Below are positions 12,353 to 22,480 of a stretch of DNA of 64,000 nucleotides, one piece after another; position 1 is the stretch's first letter; the number at the start of each line of letters is the position of its first letter. The translations under genes and the position numbers were made by a program. The stretch lies in the NCBI RefSeq assembly GCF_000149955.1, contig NC_030994.1:2472366-2536365 (forward strand), read 5' to 3'. This DNA comes from Fusarium oxysporum f. sp. lycopersici 4287. Lineage: Eukaryota; Ascomycota; Sordariomycetes; Hypocreales; Nectriaceae. The notes under the pieces are model-generated. The model did no database searches. It was not told the DNA's origin and saw only the letters and a program-made list of their open reading frames with translations.

Positions 12353-13405
12353 GATGGGCGAGAGTGCGTGGTGAAGCGCACAGCTGCAAGAGAGAAGATG
12401 GAGAAGAGGAGGAAACAACTGCCGCGTGTGAGGAATTGCAATGTGCGGCGATGATGGTGGTCGTTGGGAGAGGATTACGTTACGTGCCTTGTAAAGCTCC
12501 CAGCTCGAATGGAGGTGAGGCTTGAACTGCGGCTGTGCTGTGCCCCGCCGTTGAGTGGGACATGGCACTGAATGGCTGGAGATGTGGGCCTAGTTGTTGC
12601 GATAACCGGGGGGTTGAAGGCCTCAGTGACAAAATTATAGACACAATTGGCGAGTTCAACAAAAAGAGTTATATGTCGAAGTTTGACAAATCAATTGTAT
12701 TTAGTATCTAATAATGCAATGTCTGTCTATCGGTTCTCAGAAGTCAACCCGAGCTCGATAAATCTCCCAAGTGCTTCCTTTGACTTGGTCTCTGTCTCAG
12801 CTTGGAGTTTAGATGTCTCAAGTGAGTTGTAATTATAGTTGATGTGCGACGTCATTTCTAGGCCCTCTTTGACGAGAGAGAACAGGCAACTGTATTTCTT
12901 CAATGTCGCTTCCCTATTGAACGCTCGTCTTGAGGCTTGTGAGGCTTCTTGAATGTTAGGTCTTTTCATAGATTCATAGATCTATAGATCAGAGATGCCT
13001 TCAAATGGTTAAACTCGCAACAATTATATGTGACCAATAATGAGGTGGTGACTGGAGATTTGAGATTGTATTAGGTATGTTTTCGACCTGACGATTGCTG
13101 CTTCTCGTCTAACACAGCGAGTCTATCAAGCAAGGAGTGACTGATCAAACCTCAACCCAACAGCTCCTTTAGTTCTTTCCTTCTCTATAGAGTGCTTTGC
13201 CTTTCCTTCAAGGCTCGGGTCTGCCCAAAACTGCATCATTGTTCAATCTCCAACCTTTTCTCCTAAGGCATTGAACCTCAATCAACATCACTTCCGGGGC
13301 ATCTCCATGCCCGCTTTTCTTTTCTTTTCTTCTCTCACAACTACCAACACCATCTCAATACTCTCGTAACAATAGACACTCGCTACCTCATGACTTCTCT
13401 CGAGG
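12353..13405. other. Divergent promoter region, ARP3 and taspase genes
   Basis: About 1.05 kb between two start codons facing away from each other. It is C/T-rich close to 13405 (leader of the taspase gene) and A/T-rich in the middle. No frame is convincing. Confidence 0.6.
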
Positions 13406-15313
13406 ATGTCAGACAGTCTCGATGATGATACCTCCTTCAGCTCAGGATCCACCCCTTACGGAACCGATGGCGCTTTCGATCGGGAGATGAAAGTGGCACA
13501 CAGAACCAAAGCAGTGCCTGCTATCTTTATCCACGCCGGAGCTGGGTTTCATAGTCATCAAAATGAGCACATACACCTCCAGGCCTGTGTTGCGTGAGAT
13601 ACTCTCCAGTGACCCCTGAAGCCCCTGGGCTTTTGAGCTAACAGCTACAGTGCGGTTGAGATGGGTATGAGATTCCTCAGAGCCGGTGCCAGCGCAACTG
13701 AGGCCGTCGAAGCAGCTCTCCGAATCCTCGAGGATAAAGAAATCACCAACGCTGGATACGGCTCCAATCTTTCCATCGATGGTGTTGTAGAATGTGATGC
13801 CACCGTAGTGGATCATCTTGGCCGCAGCGGCGCCTGTGGTGCTGTCCCCAGTACGTTTCTACTGCTCAAGGCAAGTAAACCTGCTGACAATATCACAGAT
13901 ATTCGAAACCCGATATCCTTGGCCAAGCTCGTTCTAGATATGAGCAATAAACCATTGAGCCTGAGACGAGTTGCACCAAACGCTCTTGTCGGAGAGGGCG
14001 CCAGGGCTTTCGCAGAGGAGCATGGTCTAATGATATATCCCAATGAGTACATGGTTTCGAAGAATGCTAGAGACCGTTTTCTGCGTTGGCAGGAAGATTT
14101 GAAGCGAGCCGAGTCGAAGGGTCAAGAGCCCAAAGCTTTGCCTGAAACTGTTGATACAACCGCAACATGTCCCCCATGCCAGTACGATACAGCATCGCCG
14201 ACAAAGCCACATTCATCTCTTCCGCGGGATCAACGGGCTGCTATTATTGCCGGTACTTGGAACGAGGGACAGCCTGACTCTCCTTTCGCTGGCACACCGA
14301 TCCAAGATGCGCCGTCGCCAGATCAATCAACATCCACAAGCTACTTCCGAGCCACAAGCACCTCTCCTCCAACAGTCGGCCGTTCTTCATTTACCCGAAG
14401 TCCTCAGGAGGGAGCGACACAGACGTATGCTGGTGTTGTGAGCGGTGCCCAGGGTGTATTGTCCTCCCCATTTCGACCTAGTCTATCTCGAAAGTCCAAT
14501 TCTTTAGCCGAGGATTTTAAACCTGTCTTGCCGGAGAACGCATCAATCCGCCGTAAGCACCATGCACATGCCTCAAATAAGGTCGACAATACATCACAGC
14601 GAACTCCTACTGGGAACAGGGGCAGTGGCCCTGATCGCCAAAGCTCCTCAGGTCCTCGTGGGGCTAAGCGACCTCTCAGTCCAGATGAAAAGTCGCAGCC
14701 TCATTCAAGAGCTGTACACGACCGCTTTCATTTCGGGTCTGTTAACGAGGACATAATTACGGACACTATTGGTGCCATTGCGATCGATGATCGAGGCCAA
14801 ATTGCTGCTGGCTCATCTTCAGGTGGTATCGGAATGAAGCATCGAGGCCGCTTGGGACCAGCTGCTCTTGTGGGAGTCGGCACAGCCGTTGTTCCCTGTG
14901 ACGATGAGGATGAAGATCAGGTTGCTGTTGCTGCAGTCACGAGCGGTACAGGAGAGCATATGGCTACTACCATGGCCTCCCAGCGGTGTACGGAGAGGAT
15001 TTACCATGGCACAAGACGTGGAAAAGGAGGTGCCAACATTCAGGACGACGATGAAGATGCCATCATGGAGTCTTTCATTACTGAGGACTTCATGAAGCAT
15101 CCCAGTGTCAAGAACTGCCACTCAGCAGGTGCCATTGGTGTCATGGTGGTCAAGAAAACGCCGTCAGGCTACTATTTCTACTTTGCCCACAACACAGATT
15201 CCTTTGCCCTCGCTTCGATGGGAGGTTCGGAAAGACAGCCCGTCTGTACGATGTCTAGACTTTCTGATGGCGCCAAAATCGCCAAGGGTGGACGTAAGGT
15301 CAGGTTTGAGTAA
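13406..15313 (+). CDS. Taspase 1-like threonine aspartase (asparaginase type 2 family), 600 aa
   Basis: N-terminal nucleophile hydrolase that is made as a precursor and cleaves itself in front of a threonine. Three exons: 13406-13593, 13651-13850 and 13899-15313. Exon 1 carries the FIHAGAGFHS motif. Exon 2 carries EITNAGYGSNL, DGVVECDA and GRSGACGAV. The join to exon 3 restores VPNIRNPISLAK. The predicted nucleophile is Thr419 in TDTIGAIAID, followed by AAGSSSGGIGMKH. Human taspase 1 is about 420 aa with the threonine near 234. Here a long Ser/Pro/Gln-rich, probably disordered segment (roughly residues 165-400) separates the two halves. The second intron is 48 nt and has no in-frame stop, so retention would insert 16 residues. 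Substrates in fungi are not known to me. It is convergent with TFB4. Confidence 0.85.
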
Positions 15314-15679
15314 AGTGCACCATTGTCTGAGATTAGCATAGGATTGACGATACTGATGTGAACTGAGCTTCTGCTCAAGCTGTTGAATGGCTGTGCTATT
15401 CGCACCTAGAAGTGCAATTGTCGATTAGAATTCTCTTATGCATTAGACTCAAGTGATAGCCTTTAGATCATAACCCTACGCCCGCTGTTTATTCTGGTCA
15501 CTTCAATATTGATATCTACAGACCTTTGGAGTTTAGAGAAGTATGCGTTGACTGTAGCATTATCTGCAATAAGTGCCATGCCTGGCTAGTTTCCTTAACG
15601 CCGTGAGACTATATGTACATTGGTCATCAAGGGTATATCCCGTTCTTCACCCCCGTTCTTCAAGCGATTTGCTGGATCA
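15314..15679. other. Convergent 3' intergenic region, taspase and TFB4
   Basis: About 366 bases holding the two 3' ends; nothing else is seen. Confidence 0.6.
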
Positions 15680-16756
15680 TCAAGGGCGGGGTGTCCCTGT
15701 CGCACTCCCTGTCTCTTCCCGTGAACCGCCTCCATTGACGATCTTGCGCTTCTTTTTCTTCTTCCTTGGTACAACAGCGGGCTTCGCTCCATAGTTACCC
15801 AGAGATAGTTTGGTGCCACACGTGAAACACTCCGAGTTCTCTGGCGTCTCACAGAAGATGCTCAGGCAGATTGAGCAGACGAAGCCTGTGTCCACAACTC
15901 GGCCGTGACAGAAACAGGCGGCGCGGAAATCAACGGTGTCGTGTGTTGGGGCAATTAGAGCTTCACGAGCTTCTGTGTCCGCGATAAGACCGAACATGAG
16001 GTAGTTCAGTAGTCCTTGGGGATGTGTAGCAGCGAGGTATGTGCCACCGGTGTTGTAGCAAGCCTGTTGTAGGAAAGTTGGCTCGCCAGTAAGAGAGAGA
16101 GTATCGATGGCGACTTGGGTATGGCCAGCTGCGAAGACAGCGTTCATGGTAGGAATGTATTGCGAGGGTTCTGAATCGGACACAGAAATGACTAGGATTC
16201 GACCTCGAACAGTTGGGGGGGCTGTATTCGACGAGCCTTTGTGGCTGTCCTCGAGATTGGCCGTAGGCGCACAAAGAGCCTGCGCAGCTTTATTGATGTG
16301 ACATAGCGCCAGTGTCAAGGCCCCAGAGATTTGTGTCGTCGTCGCAGAGAGGTCCTCCTCCTTTGTCTGATCCATGAGTTTTCGAATCGCAGCCAAAACA
16401 GCAGCTTCAATCTGTGCAAACTGTGGAAACTTGTTTGCCGAGGTTTGTGTTTGCGTTTGCGAAGCATCATTCATGGCAACATCGCCAGAGGCGTCGCGTG
16501 AGGGTTTGGGAGGTGTTGGGTAGAGCCATTCTGCGCGATCAACGTGGGCGGCGATAAGAGCAACTTGGTTTGCGTTGCTGAAAGCGAGATGGGCGTTGAC
16601 GAAAACGAGAATGTTTGCAATGGCACGCGATAAGGGCAGAGCATTGTTGAGCGATGCCCAGGCTCGAGGGTTCGTGTCGAGGACGATGGTGAGGAGGGAG
16701 GGAGTTTCTTCGCGGGTGCCGACCTCGTAGTGCTCTGAAACATCGACGGCGTCCAT
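15680..16756 (-). CDS. TFB4: TFIIH core subunit TFB4 (p34), 358 aa
   Basis: Subunit of the TFIIH core that works with p44/Ssl1 in transcription initiation and nucleotide excision repair. It is a single exon. The N-terminal two thirds show the von Willebrand A-like fold typical of p34: LLTIVLDTNPRAW near residue 20, ALPLSRAIANILVFVNAHLAF, and QVALIAAH. The C-terminus is a C4 zinc module: CFCHGRVVDTGFVCSICLSI with a second cysteine pair ECFTCGTKL. A lysine-rich basic tail follows. The length agrees with fungal Tfb4 proteins. The ATG at 16756 begins MDAVDVSEHYEV, the expected N-terminus. It is divergent from the UNC-45 gene across 712 bases. Confidence 0.93.
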   Translation of the reverse strand: MDAVDVSEHYEVGTREETPSLLTIVLDTNPRAWASLNNALPLSRAIANILVFVNAHLAFSNANQVALIAAHVDRAEWLYPTPPKPSRDASGDVAMNDASQTQTQTSANKFPQFAQIEAAVLAAIRKLMDQTKEEDLSATTTQISGALTLALCHINKAAQALCAPTANLEDSHKGSSNTAPPTVRGRILVISVSDSEPSQYIPTMNAVFAAGHTQVAIDTLSLTGEPTFLQQACYNTGGTYLAATHPQGLLNYLMFGLIADTEAREALIAPTHDTVDFRAACFCHGRVVDTGFVCSICLSIFCETPENSECFTCGTKLSLGNYGAKPAVVPRKKKKKRKIVNGGGSREETGSATGTPRP

Positions 16757-17468
16757 TTTGAGAAAGGTGACGCTGCGAAGATGGTGGTTGGGAGGCGGCT
16801 ACGAGGCCTTAAGCGTGGTTGAGCTGCCTTGGTGGCCTTACTTGAGGACTGAGGCTGCGATAGCCTGAGGCTGTCCTGGGCTGTCGCAAGTTGTTGGATT
16901 CAAGACAGAGTTAAGAAGGCGAACGGGTACGAGCGTTGCATTTATCGCACGATCAGTTAATATCCAAAAACGCCAAAATAATAACGCCAAACCCAATTCC
17001 AGCAATGATTAAAAGAGCCTTGTTTTTTTTTTAGATATTCTTCAACGCGGCTATCATAGATGGAAGAGAAAATCTGATTGTTGGTTAGACGTCATCCACA
17101 GTCATGATGGAATATGAGCGCGGCTGCTGGCACCAATAGGCCCCTACAGCAAACCCCCTAGCTCAGCTCTTCAAACGCCTGGCCACGTGATGACCAACTA
17201 AAACGCATTAAGCGTCAGTGATCTTTGATCTAACGTTAGTGGCTCAAGCCCAGTCTCACGAGCTCTCTTGTGGTAGGTTGAGGTCGTGGTGGAGGCCGTG
17301 ATGGGTCTTCTTGCCTTGTGCGCGTTACGATTTACATCACAAGTTCCAGTTTCGGTCTCTCACTTTTATTCCCTTAACTAGCACCTTAAAAACAGAACAA
17401 GAGCTGGCTTCTTACTTATTACTACCTTGCTTACTTTCTCTCTCACCTACACATTCAATCAATATTCC
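16757..17468. other. Divergent promoter region, TFB4 and UNC-45 genes
   Basis: 712 bases between two outward-facing start codons. It has a short T run near 17030 and a CT-rich leader at about 17340-17460 before the UNC-45 start. No coding frame is supported. Confidence 0.6.
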
Positions 17469-19629
17469 ATGGCAGAACCTACAGAAGCTCCATCTCAGGC
17501 GCCTCCAGCCCAGTCGCTGGAGGACCAGACCCTTATCGTATTTGCGCGCCTCATGGAAGGTGGACAGGAAGATAACGAGACATGCCGCGACCTCGATGAA
17601 CTGACTAAGCTACTCAACGATGACTATGAAGCCCGTCAGAAGGACAAGTCCCGTGAGACTATTTGCAAGGTTATCGATGGCGACTGTGTCGACACCGTTT
17701 TGTGCTATCTTGATATGAGACAGCCTGAGATAGTACGCGGCCACGCCACTCTCTCAACATCCGCATATCTCAAAGCCGCCGGCGATGACGGTTCAAAGAA
17801 GCTCTCGACTTTCTTCTTTGACCGTGTGCGAAGGGGAACTTATGATGATTACATTGTTGCCTTTTGTGTCGCCGCTGCGACATTTCCCATTGTTCCCGAT
17901 CTCACTGCCGAGCTGTTTCTCAACGAAGATTTCCTACCCAGCCTCGGCACACTTATGCGACGGAAATGGAAGAGCCGTAAGGTTGAGACGGCCTGCTTGG
18001 AGATGCTCAACGCTGCTTGCATGAACTCACTGTGCCGCGAGGCTATCAACAAGTACTGCATCGAGTGGCTTGAGGAGATCGTCGACCAAGACCTTAGTGA
18101 GGCTGTTCGTAGCATGAACGCGGACCCAAACCTTCAAAGCGATGGAGGCTCCATTTCAATGAGGCGGCACTCTGAACAGGTTCAGTATCTTGCCGCAGTA
18201 ATCTTGGCCAAGCTGAGGGTGAGATAAGATGCCTATGAGCTCTGTATTATCACTGACTGACCCAGCTTTCAAGGCAGTTCCGGCTAAACCAGCACCCGGT
18301 GATAACAAGTCTCGAATCGAGCCTGCAGTCACTAGTATCGAAGATCTCTCTGGAATGTTCACTAAGATGATACTGAGAGATGAAGATCACGGACGAAAGC
18401 ACTCTATCGAAGGTCTCGCATACGCCTCCCTTCAACCTAAAGTCAAGGAGTCTATTGTCAGCAACCCGGAGTTGCTCCAGAAGTTGGTTAAGACTCTTAG
18501 TGAAGCCCAGCCAAGATCACCAACTACTTATGGAGCTTTAAGCATCTTTGTCAATTTGACGAAATACCTGCCCACCCTGACCGAAGAAGAAAAGAAGATG
18601 AACCAGCTCAAGGCATATGCCAATGCTGCCGGAAAGCTTGGCGGACCCGACCCCCTTAATGACGACGAGCATGTCGCAAAGCGATGCAAGCTGGTGTTTG
18701 ATGCAGGTATCACACCGGTCCTTGTCACCCACAGTAAGAATGGCTCGCCCGCTTCTCTGGGACTGGTTATCTCCATTATTTTCTCCCTTTCCGTCGACAG
18801 GACTCTCCGCGGTAAGCTCGCTCAGCAAGGAGCGGTCAAGCTTCTCCTGGTATCATGGATGTCCCTGCCTCAAACTGAAGCTGCTTCACGTCGTCTTGCA
18901 GCACAAGCCCTGGCCCGCATCTTGATCAGCACAAACCCTGCACTAGTCTTTGGTGGCAACCGTGACACCCCCATCATTGCTGCTGTCAGACCGCTTGTCT
19001 CTATCATCCCACCCGACCCTGCTGCTCAGACACGGGACCTGCTGCCTTCCTTCGAGGCACTTATGGCCTTGACCAACCTCGCGTCGATGGATGACGATGC
19101 GACCAGACGCAGTATCATTAATACTGCATGGAACCAGATCGAGGAACAGATGCTGGCTTCCAACACTCTTGTCTCCAAGGCTGCTGTCGAGCTTGTTTGT
19201 AATCTGGTGCAGCAACCGGAGGCTATCGCACTCTATGCTGAAGAGACTGCCAAGGCCCGTAATCGCCTTAACGTCCTCCTTGCCCTTGCTGATGCCCCTG
19301 ATGCTGGAACCCGAAGTGCAGCTGGTGGTGCTTTAGCTTCACTCACCAACTTTGAGGGTGTCATCCGGGGCATTATTAACCGAGACCGCGGTGTGAAAGT
19401 TATCCTCGGAATGTGCGTCGATGACAGCGAGGATATCCGTCATCGTGGAGTCTTTGTGGTACACAACTTGGTCACTGCAGAGGGCGAGGTCGGCGAGCTC
19501 GCACGAGAGAAGGTCAAGAGCGAGGGTGGAGTTGAAACTCTTACAGAATGTGCTAAGAAGAGTCGAAGCAATGACGTTGTCGAACTGACAGTTCAGGCCC
19601 TAAAGGCTCTGTTAGGAGATCAATCATGA
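17469..19629 (+). CDS. UNC-45/She4/CRO1-type myosin chaperone (UCS domain), 701 aa
   Basis: Armadillo-repeat protein of the UCS family (UNC-45, Podospora CRO1, yeast She4, fission yeast Rng3), which folds and stabilises myosin motors in actin-based processes. Two exons: 17469-18218 and 18274-19629, with a 55-nt intron. Only the AAG acceptor at 18273 keeps frame (join LR/AVPAKPAPGD); a CAG eight bases upstream would shift it. The protein is alpha-helical throughout. It includes the UNC-45 central region (about residues 30-280) and a C-terminal repeat block containing KRCKLVFDAGITPVLV and AAGGALASLTNFEG, the latter a conserved UCS signature. I chose the ATG in a CCATGG context (MAEPTEAP) over one 14 codons upstream. 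It is convergent with TRM2 over 178 bases. Confidence 0.88.
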
Positions 19630-19807
19630 ATGAAGAATGACGAAGAACATATACATTGTGGTAAAGGTGGCGCAGATCAGCATTTTTCAGGTTGGGGAAT
19701 GAGGCAGCAGGTTTCCAAGTTTACAATGATTATGACTATAGCAATGGCAATGAGATCTATCATGTTTTTCTTTGACCCAACCCAAGCAAACGCCGTGTAC
19801 TTTTATT

Positions 19808-21511
19808 TTATGCCGTGGTATCGACCCTGTTGAGAATAGCAACGCCCTCTACATGACCTGTCTGAGGAAAGAAATCAAATCCTCGAAGACTCTCAATCTC
19901 GTATCTCTCGCCCTCTCCTTCACCACGCACGAGCACACCGACATCTCTGGCCTGTGTATGCACGTTACAGCTGACATACAGAACTCGTCGAGGACCGAAT
20001 TTTCGTAGCTGGTTTAAGAAGTCTGCATCGCAGCCCTTACGAGGAGGATCAAGAACCACAACGGTCTCGTCACGGTTGTAGGTAACGCTCTTGAATAGTT
20101 CACCAGCATCAGCGGCGATGAACTTGCAGCGATCCTCTCCCATACCGTTGAGGGCGGCGTTGCGACTTGCGTAGGCGATGGAGTCAGCTGCAATGTCGAT
20201 ACCGATAGAGTGCTGGAAGAGCGAGGCGAGAGTAACAGTGAAGAGACCAGAGCCTGAGTAGGCGTCGATTAGATACTTGATGTCCATGCCCGTGCCGGCG
20301 GGAGGGAGAATGTTGTCTCGGACGTAGCCGGTAAAGGAGGGAAGAATGGAGTTGTTGTTCTGGAAGAAAGAGCCAGCTGGGTTGGTGAAGGTGTAAGGGC
20401 CGATGTATTCTGTTGTGGTGGCCTTGGAATCGGTGATGCAAGACTTGATATCAACCGTATCTTCATTCTCAACGCGGACGGTGTAGGGCTCTACCTCACC
20501 CTCGAGCTCTTCACTGTCCTTGGGGACTCGCTTCGTGTTCTCTCGGAGAAGAATCGTAGCACCACGCTGATAGTTGGCAAACTCTTTCTGCATGCGCTCA
20601 CGCTCTCGTGTCATACCCAGACGCACAGCATTGGTACCAATAGGGCAATCCTCAATATCCAGAACCTTTCGACGACCTTTTTGCATGAATCCAATATCAG
20701 GGCACTTCTCGAAGGGAATCCTAGGGTTCTTTCCTCTCTTGCTAGGACGGAATCCAGGGGGTCCATCAAAGTGAGGCGTGAGCTTGGTGCGGTAGTTGTA
20801 CTGCAGAGGACTGCCCATTGTATCCTGGACAGCGGGGACGATGTTGGGGTCGAGGTTTGAGAAGTTCTTGAAGGCCTTTTCGACAATGCGCTTCTTGAGT
20901 TTGAGTTGCTCAGGGTATTCGAGCATTTGAAATTGGCAGCCGCCGCATGAGGCGAAGTACTTGCAGCTGATCCGGGCGTCGTCGCGAAGAGGAGATGGCT
21001 TTGTGATGGAGATGAAGTCGGCGAGGGTTTGGGTGTCACGGCGAAGATGACGGAAGACCTTGACCTTTGCAGTGTCGCCAGGGACTGTGAAAGATACAAC
21101 ATAAACCTGATTTGAACCAGGCTTCATACCAAGACCGTCACCTGTAGACGAAAGCTCCAAAATCTCAACTTCTGTCTCAGTGCCTTCCTCTGGGAGAACT
21201 TCTGGGCCGTGCTCTGTTCCCTCACCATACTCAACAGCTCGCTCTTTAAGAAGGGCCTGAATATCGTACTTGAGGACTTCCTCAGATGAACCCTCAGTGA
21301 TGTTCTTTTCCCTCTTCGTCTTCTTCTGCTTCCATTGGCGATTATTCTGCTGGTTTGGCCGCTTGTTGACTTGTTGAGCGTTGCCGTTTACTTGTGAGTT
21401 GCCGTTTGGCACAGCTTCTGCTTGTGCGCTCGCCATGACTGTGAAGGGACGGAAATTGTACAGGCGAGGTTTGATGAATGTGGCCGAATTTGGGAGTCTC
21501 AGACGCCTCAT
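19808..21511 (-). CDS. TRM2: TRM2-type tRNA (uracil-5)-methyltransferase, 567 aa
   Basis: SAM-dependent m5U methyltransferase (RumA/TrmA/Trm2 superfamily), expected to methylate U54 of tRNA. It is a single exon. In order: a basic low-complexity N-terminus, a TRAM-like region near residues 120-185, a cysteine set CKYFASCGGC with a fourth cysteine in IEDCPIG (as in the [4Fe-4S] site of RumA), a SAM loop DAYSGSGLF, the VVLDPPRKG motif, and the catalytic cysteine in YVSCNVHTQARD near the end. The frame stays open to 21733. I chose the ATG at 21511, giving MRRLRLPNSATF, which looks like a mitochondrial presequence. A second ATG at 21436 (MASAQAEAV) would give a cytosolic or nuclear form of 542 aa. 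It is divergent from the gamma-glutamyltransferase gene. Confidence 0.9.
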   Translation of the reverse strand: MRRLRLPNSATFIKPRLYNFRPFTVMASAQAEAVPNGNSQVNGNAQQVNKRPNQQNNRQWKQKKTKREKNITEGSSEEVLKYDIQALLKERAVEYGEGTEHGPEVLPEEGTETEVEILELSSTGDGLGMKPGSNQVYVVSFTVPGDTAKVKVFRHLRRDTQTLADFISITKPSPLRDDARISCKYFASCGGCQFQMLEYPEQLKLKKRIVEKAFKNFSNLDPNIVPAVQDTMGSPLQYNYRTKLTPHFDGPPGFRPSKRGKNPRIPFEKCPDIGFMQKGRRKVLDIEDCPIGTNAVRLGMTRERERMQKEFANYQRGATILLRENTKRVPKDSEELEGEVEPYTVRVENEDTVDIKSCITDSKATTTEYIGPYTFTNPAGSFFQNNNSILPSFTGYVRDNILPPAGTGMDIKYLIDAYSGSGLFTVTLASLFQHSIGIDIAADSIAYASRNAALNGMGEDRCKFIAADAGELFKSVTYNRDETVVVLDPPRKGCDADFLNQLRKFGPRRVLYVSCNVHTQARDVGVLVRGEGEGERYEIESLRGFDFFPQTGHVEGVAILNRVDTTA

Positions 21512-22480
21512 GAACGAACAATTCGGTGGATTCAACTGTTCTGTGAGAGGAGTGAGATTTTGGGAGGAGATTGTGAATGTTTGAGATGTTGATATTGACA
21601 AAGATTTCTTAAAGATGAGAATGAGACGAAGAAATGTTTCTTGCAGAGGCCCCACTTGGAATTCGGGGACGGTGGGGCCGTAGTTGTCTGCTTTTTTTAA
21701 GCAGGATCTGATTGGTTGATTACCGAAGAGCATGTAACTCGTATCTTGTCCATCATGAGTGCTCTTGGTATATTGTATACATTATTTCTATGATGGACAA
21801 TTTGAATTAGAATAAAGAGTATGAACGAAATCTTAGTAGATAATTAGTACAATATGAAGACATGCCGAGATTCAATGTCCTTTAAATTTGTCAAATCTAA
21901 TAAATATTGATAGATATGACTCAACTTCTATTGGCCCTTCTGTCCATAAATGGAATCGGAGCAAGATGTCCATACGATCTAAGTTTCTCATCCGATTGCC
22001 TAATAAGTTCCTATATAGAATATGACGTTATTTAAATAGAGTATACTTATAAACACCCGGGGTCAAACTTAGGGAGCACTTCCTCCTGACTATCGCTATC
22101 ATGGTAGTGATTGGTTACCCTATTTCCTAGACTGGCAGGTGATCGCCTCACGAGCCCGGGACCATGCATCTACCGGGGTGTTCCGACAATCGGCCCTCCT
22201 AAATTCTGGGGGTTCCTTATCACGTCAATACCGACTTCTATTATCTGCTTTAGAAATCAACTAACAACAGCAACTTGGAGGCGGTCGCTTCGTCTCTTAC
22301 TTTATCACTTACTTTTTTGTATTAATACTTCCTATTCTTTTGCCCTCACGTGGAGTTTGGATACTTTTATCAAACTATCATTTCTTAGTAACGATTTACA
22401 GTGACAAAGTTGTTGAGACGACTAGTCATGAAGGGCGCGTACTGATTTCTAATACCAAAGAACACATCCCTACCACCAAG
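21512..22480. other. Divergent promoter region with AT-rich core, TRM2 and GGT genes
   Basis: About 970 bases between outward-facing start codons. The part from roughly 21740 to 22080 is markedly A/T-rich compared with its surroundings. A CCAAT box lies near the TRM2 side. No coding frame is supported. Confidence 0.6.
21711..21717 (-). promoter_or_regulatory. CCAAT box upstream of TRM2
   Basis: ATTGGTT on the + strand (AACCAAT on the strand of TRM2) lies 200 bases upstream of the proposed TRM2 start, a normal distance for a HAP-complex site. Confidence 0.35.
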
